Source: Trebouxia sp. TZW2008
Taxonomy: Eukaryota; Chlorophyta; Trebouxiophyceae; Trebouxiales; Trebouxiaceae
Direction: 5' to 3'
NCBI GenBank assembly: GCA_002118135.1
Contig: BDIU01000287.1
Span: forward strand, 1 to 64,000
DNA: 64,000 nucleotides
Shown: positions 51,038-63,900 of the stretch, in pieces
Position numbering within the stretch: the stretch's first letter is position 1
Layout: each line of letters starts with the position of its first letter
Made by a program: the position numbers and the translations under genes
The notes under the pieces: generated by a model
Database searches by the model: none
What the model was told of the DNA's origin: nothing
The model's input: the letters and a program-made list of their open reading frames with translations, nothing else

Positions 51038-52746
51038 GACCTCAATGCCACCGGGCACATGCATACCTTAAAACAGGGTTTAACTCCATCTTTCATCACC
51101 AAGGCCTTGCAGACATGGTACAGAGAGCGGTCAACCTGGTGAAGCCCATCCTTGTGGAAGGTCTATTGTTGGCCAATCTTCATGTACTACGCTTACAGGA
51201 GACAACTCAGGAGCTTCCAAAGATGCAAGAAACGTTCTTCAACCGTTTTTTTGCTGCGGTGTCCAATGCCACTGGCTTCAAATGCCAACAATTCAACCCA
51301 ACATCTGACCCACAGCTGGCTGCTTCGTACGAGCTGTACCGCCAGAATCTGCCGATCACCACCAGAAACCAGAACGTTGAACGTTCATCAAAGCAGTGAG
51401 TAATCTATCTTTGATGCTGCTCTACCCATACAGTGCATTTGCAGCAACATGCTGTAAGTTGCGCTCTTTTGCTTTGTTGCAGCAGCGTGAGTGACTCCTT
51501 TGAAATGAACACAGCTGTATCATGCTGCAAATTCCATATATTGTAGCTGATGTGATGCTGAAGGTTCTGAGCTCGGCGTCTACCATGACAACAACCAACT
51601 TTGTCAACCACATCACCAGCAACCTTTACTCAAAGACAGCACGTTGGGTAAGACTGCAACTGAGCAGAGAAGAATACTTTGCACAGCTGGAACCCAGGCA
51701 CATCAAGTCTTGGACCTCGCTGCTGTGCCGTGTTGCCCTTGAGGACACCAGCATCCAGGCCCTGCTGCCGTCCTACACCAGCCTGCAACAGCCACCAACT
51801 CATCAGATGGAGTGGCTACAATATCTGGTGGCCACATGCAGAGCCTACTTGGGCAACTGCCAGTCACAGACTATAGCCTGAAGAAACAGCCCTGGAGCTA
51901 TCTAAGCTGGTTGCATCTGGTGTTGACAGACTTTGCAGCTGCACAGGACACACCTTGGGCACCCAAGGTCTTTACCCTGGTACAGCAGAGCAGCAATCAA
52001 GCAAACTTTGTGAAGATCAATACCACAGCTCTGCACCAGTAAGCAAGAACTGACGCTTGTCAGATGCATTCAAGCAATATAAGCGCCTTGTTGCACATGC
52101 CCCTTCCAGTCTCAGATGAACATTTCTGCCTGTCCTAAGTGAGGACTATCTGCACGCACAAATTATCAGCATGCTGGCCCATCACACTTGCATGCACATA
52201 ACATGCATGATGGTGACCTGCCATCGTATTGCCTGACTGACTGAAGTGACTGCAGAAATGACGGCAGCACAGTCGTTGCATATGGGGACGCAAGCTTCAG
52301 CAGCAGCTGCTGCAAGGGCAATCCCAGCACGCCAACTGTGTCTCTGCGCCGCAAGCTAGGGCAGTGCTGCAGAGTGTTCGACACCGCCGAGTTCCACACC
52401 AGCATGTTGTGCTGTGCGTGCAAAAGCAGGATGGACGGCATGAAGCTTCCCCTTATAGGCAATACCTCCTGTCAAAGTTGTAGTCAGGCTGCAGATGTAG
52501 CGCACAGGCATTGACTACATGCCNNNNNNNNNNNNNNNNNNNNNNNNNNNNNNNNNNNNNNNNNNNNNNNNNNNNNNNNNNNNNNNNAGCTCCCGGAGCT
52601 ACAGTGTACGACTGTGCCTCAACACAGAATGTCCTCGTACGTTGTGGAACCGAGACGTAAATGCCGCAATAAACAATCTGCAACTTTTTCTGGAATGGGT
52701 GGATGGTCGTCCAAAACCGCCGGAAGTTTGCAGAAGAGCTGTCTGA
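51034..52746 (+). pseudogene. Decayed TnpB/Fanzor-type transposon nuclease
   Basis: Pieces of one protein lie in order. 51106-51396 reads MVQRAVNLVKPILVEGLLLA and on. 51511-51880 joins in phase. A frame change near 51857-51880 leads to a piece ending PKVFTLVQQSSNQANFVKIN at 52038 with a GT donor. From 52256 the RuvC-like part begins with VVAYGDASFSSS, TPTVSLRRKLGQCCRVFDT and EFHTSMLCCACKSRM. After the N gap it ends with VRLCLNTECPRTLWNRDVNA and a PKPPEVCRRAV tail. The Cys pairs (CCAC, C-x4-C) match the TnpB/Fanzor zinc finger, and WNRDVNAAINN matches the RuvC-III motif with its catalytic Asp. The region that should hold RuvC-I between 52038 and 52256 is missing, and a stop precedes the gap. 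This is therefore a dead or deleted copy. Fanzors are RNA-guided nucleases carried by eukaryotic mobile elements (established for the family). Confidence 0.65.
52524..52587. other. Assembly gap
   Basis: Sixty-four N within the transposon nuclease remnant, between the zinc-finger and RuvC-III parts. The true gap length is unknown. Confidence 0.99.
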
Positions 52747-52985
52747 AAGTCACAAAGCTATAGTCAGATGGGCGCCACCAGAAGCCTCTGCTTGCATGCT
52801 ATGGGGTGGAGATGAGTTGCGGGCTCAGCGTCCAAAAAATTAACGCACCGTGACCCGCAGCGCCCCGAACGTGTCCCGTCTATGTCGTTACACACGCTCA
52901 CACTCGTGTTTAATCACCGTAACACCATTGCATGCGCTGCCTGCTGAGCGATTTACAGTAGCAACAAGATGATATCAATAAGCTC

Positions 52986-54238
52986 ATGCTGAAGACCTTG
53001 CTCTCTGTGAGCAACTCGCATCACTGCTATGCTGTTATGCGTAGCATGCAGCTAGTGTCGCGGTCGACTGTGCGCGCGTGCCCTCGTGCGTCTACTGAAC
53101 ACAGCTGGTTCCACCGCTGCTTCACGTCCACTCCGCGCCTAGCGGTCAGGAGGCCGGTAAATGTTGAGGCAGCCAAAAAGGACCCTGAGGAACTAGTGAA
53201 GCGTATTGGCCGAGGTAAGGCCAAGTGAGTTTCCTCACCAACAAGTGTTGCCAAGAACAAACTCTCAGGGACTCTGCTACATTGTCTCAACCAGAACATG
53301 GTGACAGTGTGCAATGTAACACTGCACGCATGTCATTATTACAAGCGCTTTGACCGATCAGCACCTGCGCTATTTATACCAGTTTCATTCATCTTCAGAT
53401 GACGTCAAGCTCAGCTTTGCCAGAAGCGGTGGTGCGGGAGGTCAGAATGTCAACAAGGTCAATACAAAGGTTGACATGCGAATAGTCATTGATGAGGTGG
53501 ATTGGCTGGAAGAAGATGCTAAGGATGCCCTCAAGCGCAGGGTGAGACATCACACCACTCGCACCAATCATGCCCACCATGCTACTGGATCACATGCAAC
53601 CAATTCAGGTGTTCCAGCAGACTTATTTCAGGCTTGTGGTCAGTGTCAATATCTGTGTGCTTGCAGGAGAAGAACAGACTCAACAAGGATGGTGAACTGG
53701 TGATCACCTCAACACGTTCCAGATCTCAAGCGTAAGTCCACAATGCACAGCCACTCAGCATTTACCATGTTCTGACTGCGCATGACATGCCCTGCATCAC
53801 TGCGCCATGCAGTTGTGCTTGTATGCCACAGCGGATATGTGAAGAGTCCTTAGATGTACAGAGCTGAACTTGCCACAGTGTGTCTGTTTTCCAGTTTCAT
53901 TTAGGTGCTGACAAAAGCCCTGTGGCGTTTGTGTGATCACAGTATTTGTCTGTGCAGTGGCAATGTCGAAGATGCCCTTGAGAAGCTTCAAGCTGCAGTT
54001 GATGGAGCAGTCGAATCGATACAGCCTATAGAGGTTGATCCAGAGAAGGAAAAACAGATGAAGAAACAGTAAGTTCAGCTTCTGCTCTCTGCGGCCAAAG
54101 GAGTGTGAATTGCAACTGTAATTTGCTTTATGTATTTCTCTGGTGTGCAGAAAGAAGATTGCAAATGAGAATAGAATACAGAACAAGAAGTTCAAGTCTG
54201 ATAAGAAACAGCAGCGTCGCGCAAAAATTGAATACTGA
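52986..54238 (+). CDS. ICT1/ArfB-like mitochondrial peptide-chain release factor
   Basis: Five exons: 52986-53214, 53399-53541, 53667-53731, 53958-54068, 54151-54238; 211 residues, near the usual size for ICT1/ArfB. The N-terminal ~60 residues are rich in Ser, Arg and Cys and resemble a mitochondrial presequence; an internal Met at 53037 is an alternative start. The catalytic region reads SFARSGGAGGQNVNKVNTKV with the GGQ motif that positions water for peptidyl-tRNA ester hydrolysis. It continues with RLNKDGELVITSTRSRSQ, as in ICT1. The C-terminus is strongly basic (KKFKSDKKQQRRAKIEY), the tail that ArfB/ICT1 proteins insert in the empty mRNA channel of stalled ribosomes. The role would be rescue of stalled mitochondrial (or plastid) ribosomes. 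It follows the transposon remnant and converges on the MATH gene. Confidence 0.88.
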
Positions 54239-54924
54239 GCTGTCAAGGACCTGTCATGGATTAAACAGCTGCCTGAAGCTGTCACATCAGCAATTGCAAA
54301 TCTACTGGAAGCACTCTTTGCGGTGATCCTTTTCAGCCAAAGGCAGCATTGGTCACAACCTGAGCATGGCTAAGGGGCCAGCAACAGTGGCGAACAGAAT
54401 CAACAGCAACGCGATGCTTGTATCACATGACATAAAGAAAAGTGCTATACGTTAAAAAGAGCAAAGGCAGAATTTATCACGGGGTTGCTTGGCAGGTGGC
54501 CTACAGGACAATGGCTGCTGTGAAGCAACCACCTGCTTTTCAGCTTCTGCATATACTGAAAATTGAACTTTGAATCAGGTTTGAGAGTCAGACGTCACTT
54601 GGGCATGATATCTGTGACACCATTTCACACCCAAGCTGATGCATAGCCCGCACAAACCAATTTCAATCGGGTTTATTATGGAAATCGGCATGCTTACAGA
54701 GGATGTCCAAGGACAACATTTCCCTCTTTATTCCATTGGCTTACTGGCAAAATTGACGATTCAAATGACAGATGTGCAAACGACAAAATTGATTATTTCA
54801 AAACATCTGCAAGCGTACTTCCAGTCTGAGCCAGGAACCTGTGGCCAGTGATAGCAAGTCGGGCAGCAAAGAAAGCTTGCTGAAACGTGAAAAGGAGCGT
54901 ACGTGTAACCACCCTGCTGGTGCA
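54239..54924. other. Convergent intergenic region
   Basis: About 690 bp between the stops of the release factor and the MATH/TRAF-like gene. A 70-codon plus-strand frame at 54639-54851 has no recognisable content. Presumed 3' UTRs. Confidence 0.5.
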
Positions 54925-57900
54925 TCACCAAAGATGATGCAGCCCGTTGCTAGAAGAATGCCGACTACCACTGCTGAGCAAACCTGAACCTCCCAGCAAT
55001 CCATTCGAGCTGAAAGTACCATTCCCTAGAGCTGGAAAAGCAGTGGTGGCACCAGCTGATTGACCGAAATGATTGTGGGCAGCGCCATTTCCGCCGTAAA
55101 ACATTGACATGCCATGCGGAGCGGGGGATTGACTAGTGGACCTGGCACCAAGGCCAGAAGACGCTTCAGGTATTCCTGGTGATGGCCTCGCTGAGCCTGG
55201 AGCTGATCCTGATGTGGCTGATGTCACACTCTCTAGTGATGATGCAACAGAGTTGATGTTGTCCCTCCTGCTGCTGGTGGACGTGCGTAAGGACTCTGGG
55301 CTACTGGAGGGGCCTGTGACAGCATGTGCTGCTGCGGTGGCAACTGCTGCTGCACGCTCTTCAGAGTGCCGGCAGGCCTGCAGAACAACAAGAAATAATT
55401 GTAAGCACTCCAAGCGCCACTTTGCTATCCTAAATCTGTACTCCGTGTGGAAATATGCATATGCTGCACGTGTATGTGGTGTCACAGATACTCTCATGCA
55501 CCCAAGTGACCTCTGGGTCTCAAACGCAATTTCTAGTTGAGCTTTGTGCCTACAACAGCAGAATGCCATTGCTGATAAAATTCAGCAACAGGCAACCTAT
55601 CACCGACTTTAACAACAGAAGACTTCTGTTAAGTGCTCACTTAATCAGCAAACAGATCACGTTATACAGCTGGCATATGCAGAGAGCCTGCCAGACATCA
55701 GCAGCCCATCTGCGTATACAGGTGCGCTCATGCAAAGCGCCTCCCAAGCATGCGCTGTAGAAACAAGTTTCACAGCATGTGGTCTCACCAGCATAGAGCG
55801 AGCTCGCTTCAGTGTCTCCTCCTGGGCATGCACAAGCTGCTGCAGCTGAGCTGTAGGCAGAGCATCCAGATTTGGGTTGAGCAAAGGCGCTGCCTTCACA
55901 ATCTCATGCTGCAGCTGCGCCTCTAAGTTGGCCACATACTGTTGATTGCCTCTCAGCTTGCGCTCTAGACCCTCTGTGTACTTCTTGCCTTGTGAGATCT
56001 GTGCAAGACAAAATTGAGTCAGGTGAGATCTGTGCTAGACAACTTTGAGTCAGAAGTACAACAGACCAGCCTTTTGCAAAACGATGGCCCTAGGCCTCTT
56101 TGCGATATCATGACATTGCTTATGACTTATGTGCAGCGTACTTCAACAGCATAGTGTGCGAGATATGTGAATGCCATGCTGAGCTTTTAGGCCTGGAGAC
56201 AAGCTTGCAGACCCGTGCAAGGTGACATGGCCAATGCTACATGCAACAAAAAGGGTCTTGTTTTTTTCCAATGCATTGTAATTCTCCCTTTATGGATTCT
56301 ATCTTGCACTCTCTTAATGCTGTTTCTTAAACTCCTTCCTGTTTATCTCTTTCAAAGCTCTAAACCTTTTTGGGTTGCAATGCTGTAGAGGGCTGCAGTG
56401 CAGGCTGCATGACAATATGAGGGCAGGATCTGCAGCTTACTCTGAAACATTGCCTCTGAACGCAAGGAGGGCCAAGTGCGGATGAGATCTGTAGGTTTAG
56501 ACACTGATATTTAGGCCTTCTTTACTGCAGCCACTATAATAATTGCAGTTCCTGCTTCACAAGATGTTCAGTTTGATTCACCTCATCCTGCTTAGCCTGT
56601 ACAGCATCATGCGCCTGCTGCAATTGTTTCCCCATCTGGGCATTGGAGCTGTCATGACGCTCAGCAGAGCTTGCAGCTGCACTCCTCAGGCTGTGCAGCT
56701 CCCCTTCTAGCCGCAGCTGAGCGCTTTCAGCGTCCTTCAAGCGCTCCGTCAGCTGTGACTTGTCCCTGTTGATCTTCTTGATCTCGTCCCTGTCGCACGA
56801 AGGGTGAGAAGTCAAAAGCCAACGCACAGAATTGCATGAGCGCATCAAAGGTGATGAGGGACAGTGCCTGATTTCAGGAGCATGTGCGGCCATTTCTTGT
56901 GTCCCTGACGGCATGCAGTTTGCTGTAGATACTAGAGAACAGCACAAATGCAGTTGCACGTAAAGCTGTGCAGATACAAAAGCAGCTGTGTCAAGAGATG
57001 AGACAGTAGCTGCTTGGTGGCAAGACAGGGACACGGCGTATTTTATGGGCACTAACGCAAGGAATGGGCAGAGAATTAAAAGGGCAAACAGTGTTTCCTG
57101 TTGGAGTGAGCTTCATCTAGTGACAATCTCAATGTCACAAAAATGGGAAACAAGCACTGCATTCTGACTGTACTGTTTCTTCTGAGTTGTGACAGCTTGA
57201 TGCAGTGACAAAATTCTTGGTAACAAACGCAGTCGCTACAGCAAGCAATGACTGTACCTGCGAGCAGCTTTGGCCCTTGAAGCAGCATCCTCAGCTTCTT
57301 TGATGCGCGTCTCAGTCTGCTTGCGCTCACGCTGTGCAGCCTGCTGAGCATCTTGCCTTTCTGCCCTCTCCCAGTCAATTTCACCTTCCAGCTCTTTCAC
57401 ACGGTCCTGCAGTCACAGCATTGCAGCCTTCGGCGAGCCCCTGACATTACAGATCATCGAGTTTTTGGGCGGTAGGGTAAGAAAACCCTAAAAAGATCAC
57501 ATTTGTAGGGGATCTGAGTAGGTTGTAGGTTTTACGGTTTTAAGGTGGTTTTGCGCTTTCTATGGTGGGAATCAAAATCCGGTGAGTTACAATGCAGGGG
57601 TGAGCAAGCAATTCGAGCAGGAACAGATTGTCATATGCCACCTTGCAGAATGGTTCACGTCAAGCAAGCCCATTAAAATTTGATCAGTGCACAAGAAGAT
57701 GTGTAAGTAGCAAAGTGCATCTGCAGATGGAGCAAGCTGTGTAACCCACTGGAAGTGTCTATAGGATGCTGCTCTGCCGAGTTGTGATGTTGCATCCTGC
57801 TGGACAGAGCTTTAGCAAGCCCTCACTTTGGTGGTAGATCAGCACCCACCAAAGCAAGAGCTTCCTGAAGCTCTGTACAACACTGCCCATCAGCTTCAAC

Positions 57901-60900
57901 CCCACAGCCCTTCCAGGCAGTTTTTCAGCACAGACTTTGATATCATGGGAAATGCTAGACACAACAAGCAGCCGGCCAGAGCATGTGCCTCAGCCAAGCT
58001 GAGCAGACTTTGCTGCCTCTCAAGCCACTTGCCTCGAGTTCTTTCTTGCCCGTGTTGTGGCCCTTGACCTGTGCCTTGCTGTCAGAGCGCGCCTGCCCCA
58101 GCTTTGCCTCAAGCTCACCCATCTGCTGCTGCAGCGCCTGCAAAACAATGCACATCAGACCCACGTCAAACATAAGTCAGCTCCCTGCAGCTGAGGACTG
58201 CTCAATTCTGCTCACTGACAGCCTGTGGGTATGAAAATCACATGCATGGAACTGAAGCGCAGATGAGTGCAGGAACCTTGTGCAGAAACATGCTGGAGGT
58301 TGCCAAATCAACACAACGGGCTTGAAAGGAGCGGTGAAAAGCATGTCGCATACAGCAAAATCACCTGTTGCTGAGCTGTGGCCTTGGCTGCAGCTTCCTG
58401 GGCTTGCTTGGAAGCCTTCTGCAGCTTGCCTTGCTGCTCCTTCAGCTGCTGCCTGTACGAGTCAATCTGCATGCAAACGCTCGCACAGTTGGTTGCTGAG
58501 CATGCCACAGTCAGCACATGCCAAACGCATTCAATGATGTCTTGCTGATGCAAGCACCCACAAAGGATATGGCATTGGCCTGACGCTTTGAAAACCTGGA
58601 CACAAATCCTAACAATGCCACAAAGCATTTGAGCCATGACGTACTGAAGCAAGGTTGACTAGCTTCTGAAGAAGAGAGGATGGGGAACATGACCTGGACC
58701 ATGCAGTTGAATGATAGCACAAAGTTGGCATCAGAGTTGGCTGACCTGAGCATGCTGGAGCTGAACCTGCTGCAGCACAAGGCTGAGGGCAGTTGGAGCA
58801 GCCTCATGGTGCTGATGCACCAGCTGCAGCAGCAGGTGGGCAGGGGCTACTCCATCGCCCTCTGCAGGCCTGCCTGGCGCAGCCCCTCTGTGTACCTGCT
58901 GTCCACTAGCTAGAGTAGATTTGCCCTGAGTAGCCTGAACTGACCCTGAGGTTGATGCTGTTGCCGCTGCACTTGCACCACTCGCTGCTGCTGAGCCTTT
59001 GGTCTTGCTGCTGCCGCTGGTGGTGCTGGGGTTGGCTGCTTCATTGGTCTGCTGTTTACTGTCAGCAGTGGTGGCCTGCTGAGTGGACTGTGCAGTAGGG
59101 CTGTCAAAAGTGGTGGCGCGCTGAACAAGGCTATGCATCATCTTCTCCCTGCTGCGCTCGTCACTGTAGATCCTGAACATGCTACTGTACAGCCATGACA
59201 CAAACTCCCGGACATTCTGGTTCCGCGTCTTGGACTTGGCGAGACTCTCAGCGAGGACCAGGACTGGTTCAAAATCGTCCGCCAGGGCGACTGCGTTGGG
59301 GCAACTGTGCATGAGGCTAGACAGCTGTGCGAGGTCTGCCGGTGCTGGGGGGCCGGGCTGCACCTCCCCAGGGTACAGCATGGGTTGCGCCTGAGGCAGA
59401 AGGGGTTGGAGGAACTGGTGAGCAGTGACTGGCAACTGAGCAGCACCCGGGAACATCTTGTGAGTGTGGCGCATGCAAGAGGCTGTGGGGATCATTCCAG
59501 GAGCGCCCATGTTTGCAATGGGGAGCGCTGGCGATGGGAAGTTGGCAGGAGCAGCAGCCGCAGCTGCGGTGGATGAGGTGGGTGGTTGCTGTTCTGCAGC
59601 AGAGGGGTGTGCATGCTGTGGGGCCAGGTTGTGGGGGGCGACTTGGTCTGAGGGGACTGCATGGGGGTGGGGTAAGCCCCACAGCCGGTGCAGGGCGGCA
59701 GGGTCTGAGAAGGTGCTGCCTAGGGTGGTGGCTCTGAGCTGTGGCATGGCGGTGGCAAGTGCATGCTGCAGTTGCCTACGCTCAAGCACTGCAGCCACCT
59801 GCACAGACAAAATCACAATGTCAACATGTACTGATGCACATCAAAGATGCAAAATACTTGCCGACGCGGTCATGCTGTGAATTCATGCAAGCACACCCAG
59901 ACAGCAGGTGCAACTGGCAGTTTCAAGCTCAGGCTGCTTTTGGCCTCTGCAGGATGAAGCCTTGTGTGATGTAAAAAGCAAAGCAACATCAATGCAAGGC
60001 AGCTGATTGCATGCTCACCTGGACACCTGTGACCATGTTGCCAGCAACCAGCTTCTCAAAGACCTGCTGAGCCTTGTAAGTTGGGTTCCTCAGAAGGTCC
60101 AGCAGAAGCTCAATGTCAAACACATGCAACGTCAGCTGTGCATGCTCCCCCTGCAGAAACAGAGAGTTTCACATCAGAATATTGCGCTCATCCACACTAT
60201 TTACATGATACCTGGCATGTACAGTGTCAATGCACAAGCAATTTGTCTAATTTGCGCAGATACATTCTCGACAAGGTGTGTGCTCAAGGGACCACTGTGT
60301 GATGCCTGAAGCAGTCAGCCTTCAAAATTTAATGACAACAGTCCACACAGTGTGCTGCCGGACATTACAGATCCTGAGCAACGCTCCAACTCCAGTTGCA
60401 CTAGGACCAGCTAGTGACATGAATATCAGGTGTATTGCAGTGTCAGTGCTGAGAGCCCACCTGGGAAGGAGAGCTGCTGGCAGTGAGGTTGCCACACTGC
60501 CTGTCAATGCCTTCAACAATCTCTTGGGCGACGTCAGTGTGCTGCATGACCACCAGGCGGAATGCATCCAGCACGCCAGGCGTCATGGCCTGAGGTGTCA
60601 GCCTCAGCTTCTGCCTGACTGCCTTCACTGCTGCTAGCCTAGCTGGGCCGCTGCTCTGACTTGCCAGCTTCAGAATCAGGCCAGCTGCTGATGGCAGCTC
60701 ATGCACCCTCACTGAGTCCAGAACCTGCAATGCAACAGGATGCTTGGGGAGGTGCAACATCATACCTTCACACCATCTGCACTAGGCCAAGCATATGCAC
60801 ATTCTCCTCAACATAACGCACGAGGAGACACAAATGCTAGGCTGCCTCTGTAAGCAAGGCATTTTGGCATGATACCATGCGAATCAGCCTTTCTCCATAC

Positions 60901-63900
60901 AGAAATGCGAAGAAAGCTGCAAGGGTCGCTGTTCTGATGATGCAAGACGCAGAAGCCCCTGTCACTAGAGCTGTGACACAGTGAGCCAGCACTGCAGCAT
61001 GAGTGCAGGACAACTTTGTGGACACTGCTTGCTGGTCCAGCTTACATTCAGGACAGCAGTAAGAAGCTTCTTGGCAGTAGCAGGGTCCACTGTGAGCAGG
61101 CCCAGGGTGGCAAGCACTGGCAGCCTGATGAGCGCTTCTGCAGCCGGGCCCAGACGTGTTGCCTCTGCCAGGTGGGCAATCAGCAGGTTGGCAGCAGTGG
61201 CGTGATCAGCTGGCTCCAGTAGCTTTGGCAGTAGCATGATGATGTCGGGCTGGTACTGCCTTGGAACAGCTGCAGTAACAAGGGTTCAGTTATAGAGACA
61301 GCAGTGATTATGCTGCAGCAGCCTTGCCAGTAGCATGATGATGTCTAGCTGGTACTGCCTTGGAACAGCCTTGGAACAGCTGCAACATCAGAGGTGTGGT
61401 TATAAGGACAGCAGAGACCATGCAGCAGCTTTGGCAATAGCATGATGATGTCCAGCTGGTGCTGCCTTGGAACAGCTGCAGCATGAATGGTGCAGTTAAA
61501 TGGACGGCAGAAACCATGCAGCAGCTTGGACAATAGCATGACTATGTCTGCCTGGTACTGCTTTGATACAGCTGCAGTGTACAGGGCACGCTTATGTGGA
61601 CAGCAATGCTGGGTATTGACAGGTGCGGCAATCAGACAGTTTAAAAGACAATGAGACAGAACGCTGATGCACCTGGCAAGCAGACAATAAGTAATCTGTC
61701 TTGCGGTGATGTGAGATCTCAGCGAAGGGATTGCACAGCCCTGTCATGCAGTGGTGTGACATCTCAGCAGAGGGTTTGCATGTCTCTTGAGGGTCTTGTC
61801 AAGCATAGCAAGCATGTTTGCATTGCCCAGCAGTTCACAAACAGATGCTTGTATGCTAGCTGGTGCATGCCGTTCCTCTTGCAACGCACTCATGGATTGC
61901 TTCATAGAGTGCAGCAGCAACATGCCAAGGTAGCAAACAGCAGTACCTGACAGTAAATAGCCAATCTTGTGGCCAGCAGGTGGTCTGCCCGCAGCACCAT
62001 GCTCAAAGTTGCCCCCCGCAGCTGGGAAGCCATAGGGGTCAGCCCGCCTCAGCCAAGCAAGCGCCATACGCAGCACCTCATCAACCTCAGCCTTAGGACT
62101 GGGCCCAGGCTCATCCCCTGACTCGCTAACAGACCCTGAAGCGGACCCAGCAGTTGCTGCTGTTGCTCCAGGGTCTGAGTCCACCTGCCTGTCCAGGCTG
62201 TGAAGGGACCCATCTGCTGACTGGTGATCTGCTGACTGAACAGGATTCTGAGAGCCTGAACCGCTGCTGGTTGGGCTGGTGGGCTCCTCTTCTTCATGAG
62301 CAACTGCTGCTTGCGCTGTTGGAAGGGCCCGTGAGGCCAGGCATGCGTCTGTGCTGATGCAGGATGGCGAGGGCGCTGAGGTGCTGTGCTGAGGGAAGAT
62401 CTCTGAGGAGTTTGCAGGGGTGACGGGCGCTTCTGGTGAGACGGCTCTGAAGGCACTAGGCGTCTGCATGCTGCTGCTGCTACTTGCTGTCACAGCCTCA
62501 TCTGCACATCATTTTCCTTGCTCAAACAAGTAGAAAAGTAAGACCTGCTGCATGTTTGTTTGTTGCCTGTTGCATTTCAATATCAGCCCTGTTGCATGTC
62601 TACTGCAATGACAATTGTAACAAAGATGGCTCACACATTTTGGAGTCTAAGGCATACTGTTGACCAGGAACAAGGAAGCTATACAACAGCAAGACTGCGC
62701 AGAACAGGTTCTGCAGGCAAGTGCTGCGGATCTGGTGTGCAATATGTCAAAGAAAGCACTGCACCTGCCAGGCGCTTGCCGTGGTCTGGCTGCGGTGCTG
62801 ACTGTTCTGCATCGGGCTCATCACCATTGTCACTGACGCTCTCTTCATCTAACTGATCATCTTCCTCAGTGTCATTCAGCTCCCAGCTCTGACCCTTCAG
62901 CATGATCAAGTGCTGGCAGCACATGAGCATGACATCCAGGAGTAGGTCAAGCAAAGGGTACTGTAGTGCCTGGACGGTCATGAGCATGTCCATGAGGCAG
63001 CTGCCCTTCACCATTGCATGGGCAGCGTGTGGCTGTGCTCCTGAGTGCTGAGGCATGGCTGGCGGCGAAATAGGCGTCACCAGCACCAGCAGCTGCTTGA
63101 TCTGCAAGGTAAACAAAGCTTTGCTGATCAGGATGACTGCCTCTCCAGTGTATGTTTGGGCAATCACCAGGTACAAGGTCTAGGGGCAAACCCAGAGACA
63201 CTTGGCAGACAACCGTTTACAAGCACCTGACCTCACTTCATGCGCATTTTCAATGGTGTAGCATAGCACAGGACCAAAGTGGTTGGAGACAGTTGATTGC
63301 TCCAGTACATACCTAGCTGAGCTTGCCTAGCATACATCTAGAATGCATGGAAGAAGAGTGAATGACTGCAAGCAAATGGCAAGGTTGTTGCAAGGCAATT
63401 GAGCATACTGTCATGTGCAGATGCAGACAGGAGGCCCAGGCACAGCGGAATGTGTGCTGTAATATTGCGGCAAAAGGGCAAAGTCTGTTTGTCAGCAGGC
63501 TGATCAGCAGCTCTCAACCCACAAATGCACATCTGACTGCTGATGTGCGAGCAGACATTGCAGCGAAGTTGAGGGTAAGTGACTGGCGGCTATTGTGGTC
63601 AGCAGGTTTCAGCAGTGAGAGGCATGCAGGAAGTACACATCAAAGCCAAGCTGTGTCACCTTGGTAGGGTCCTCTAGGTACATGCGCAACCCTGTCAGAA
63701 AGGCCGCAAGCACGCTGTGATCCTGAAGCAGCTTGTCCCTCAACGCAGCCTGCAACAACAAATGTAGATGGAGATATGCCAGAGACAAGCCAGGGCCATC
63801 CGTACACCCTCAACCAACAGCATGATCAGCAGCATGCCTCAATCAGGAGCAAGCAAGACTAGCACCATGGCTCAATCAGCAACAGTTGAGTCCAGCAACA

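Noticed and set aside
57470..57500. AACCCTAAAA resembling a telomeric unit
   Set aside because: A single occurrence without tandem repetition.
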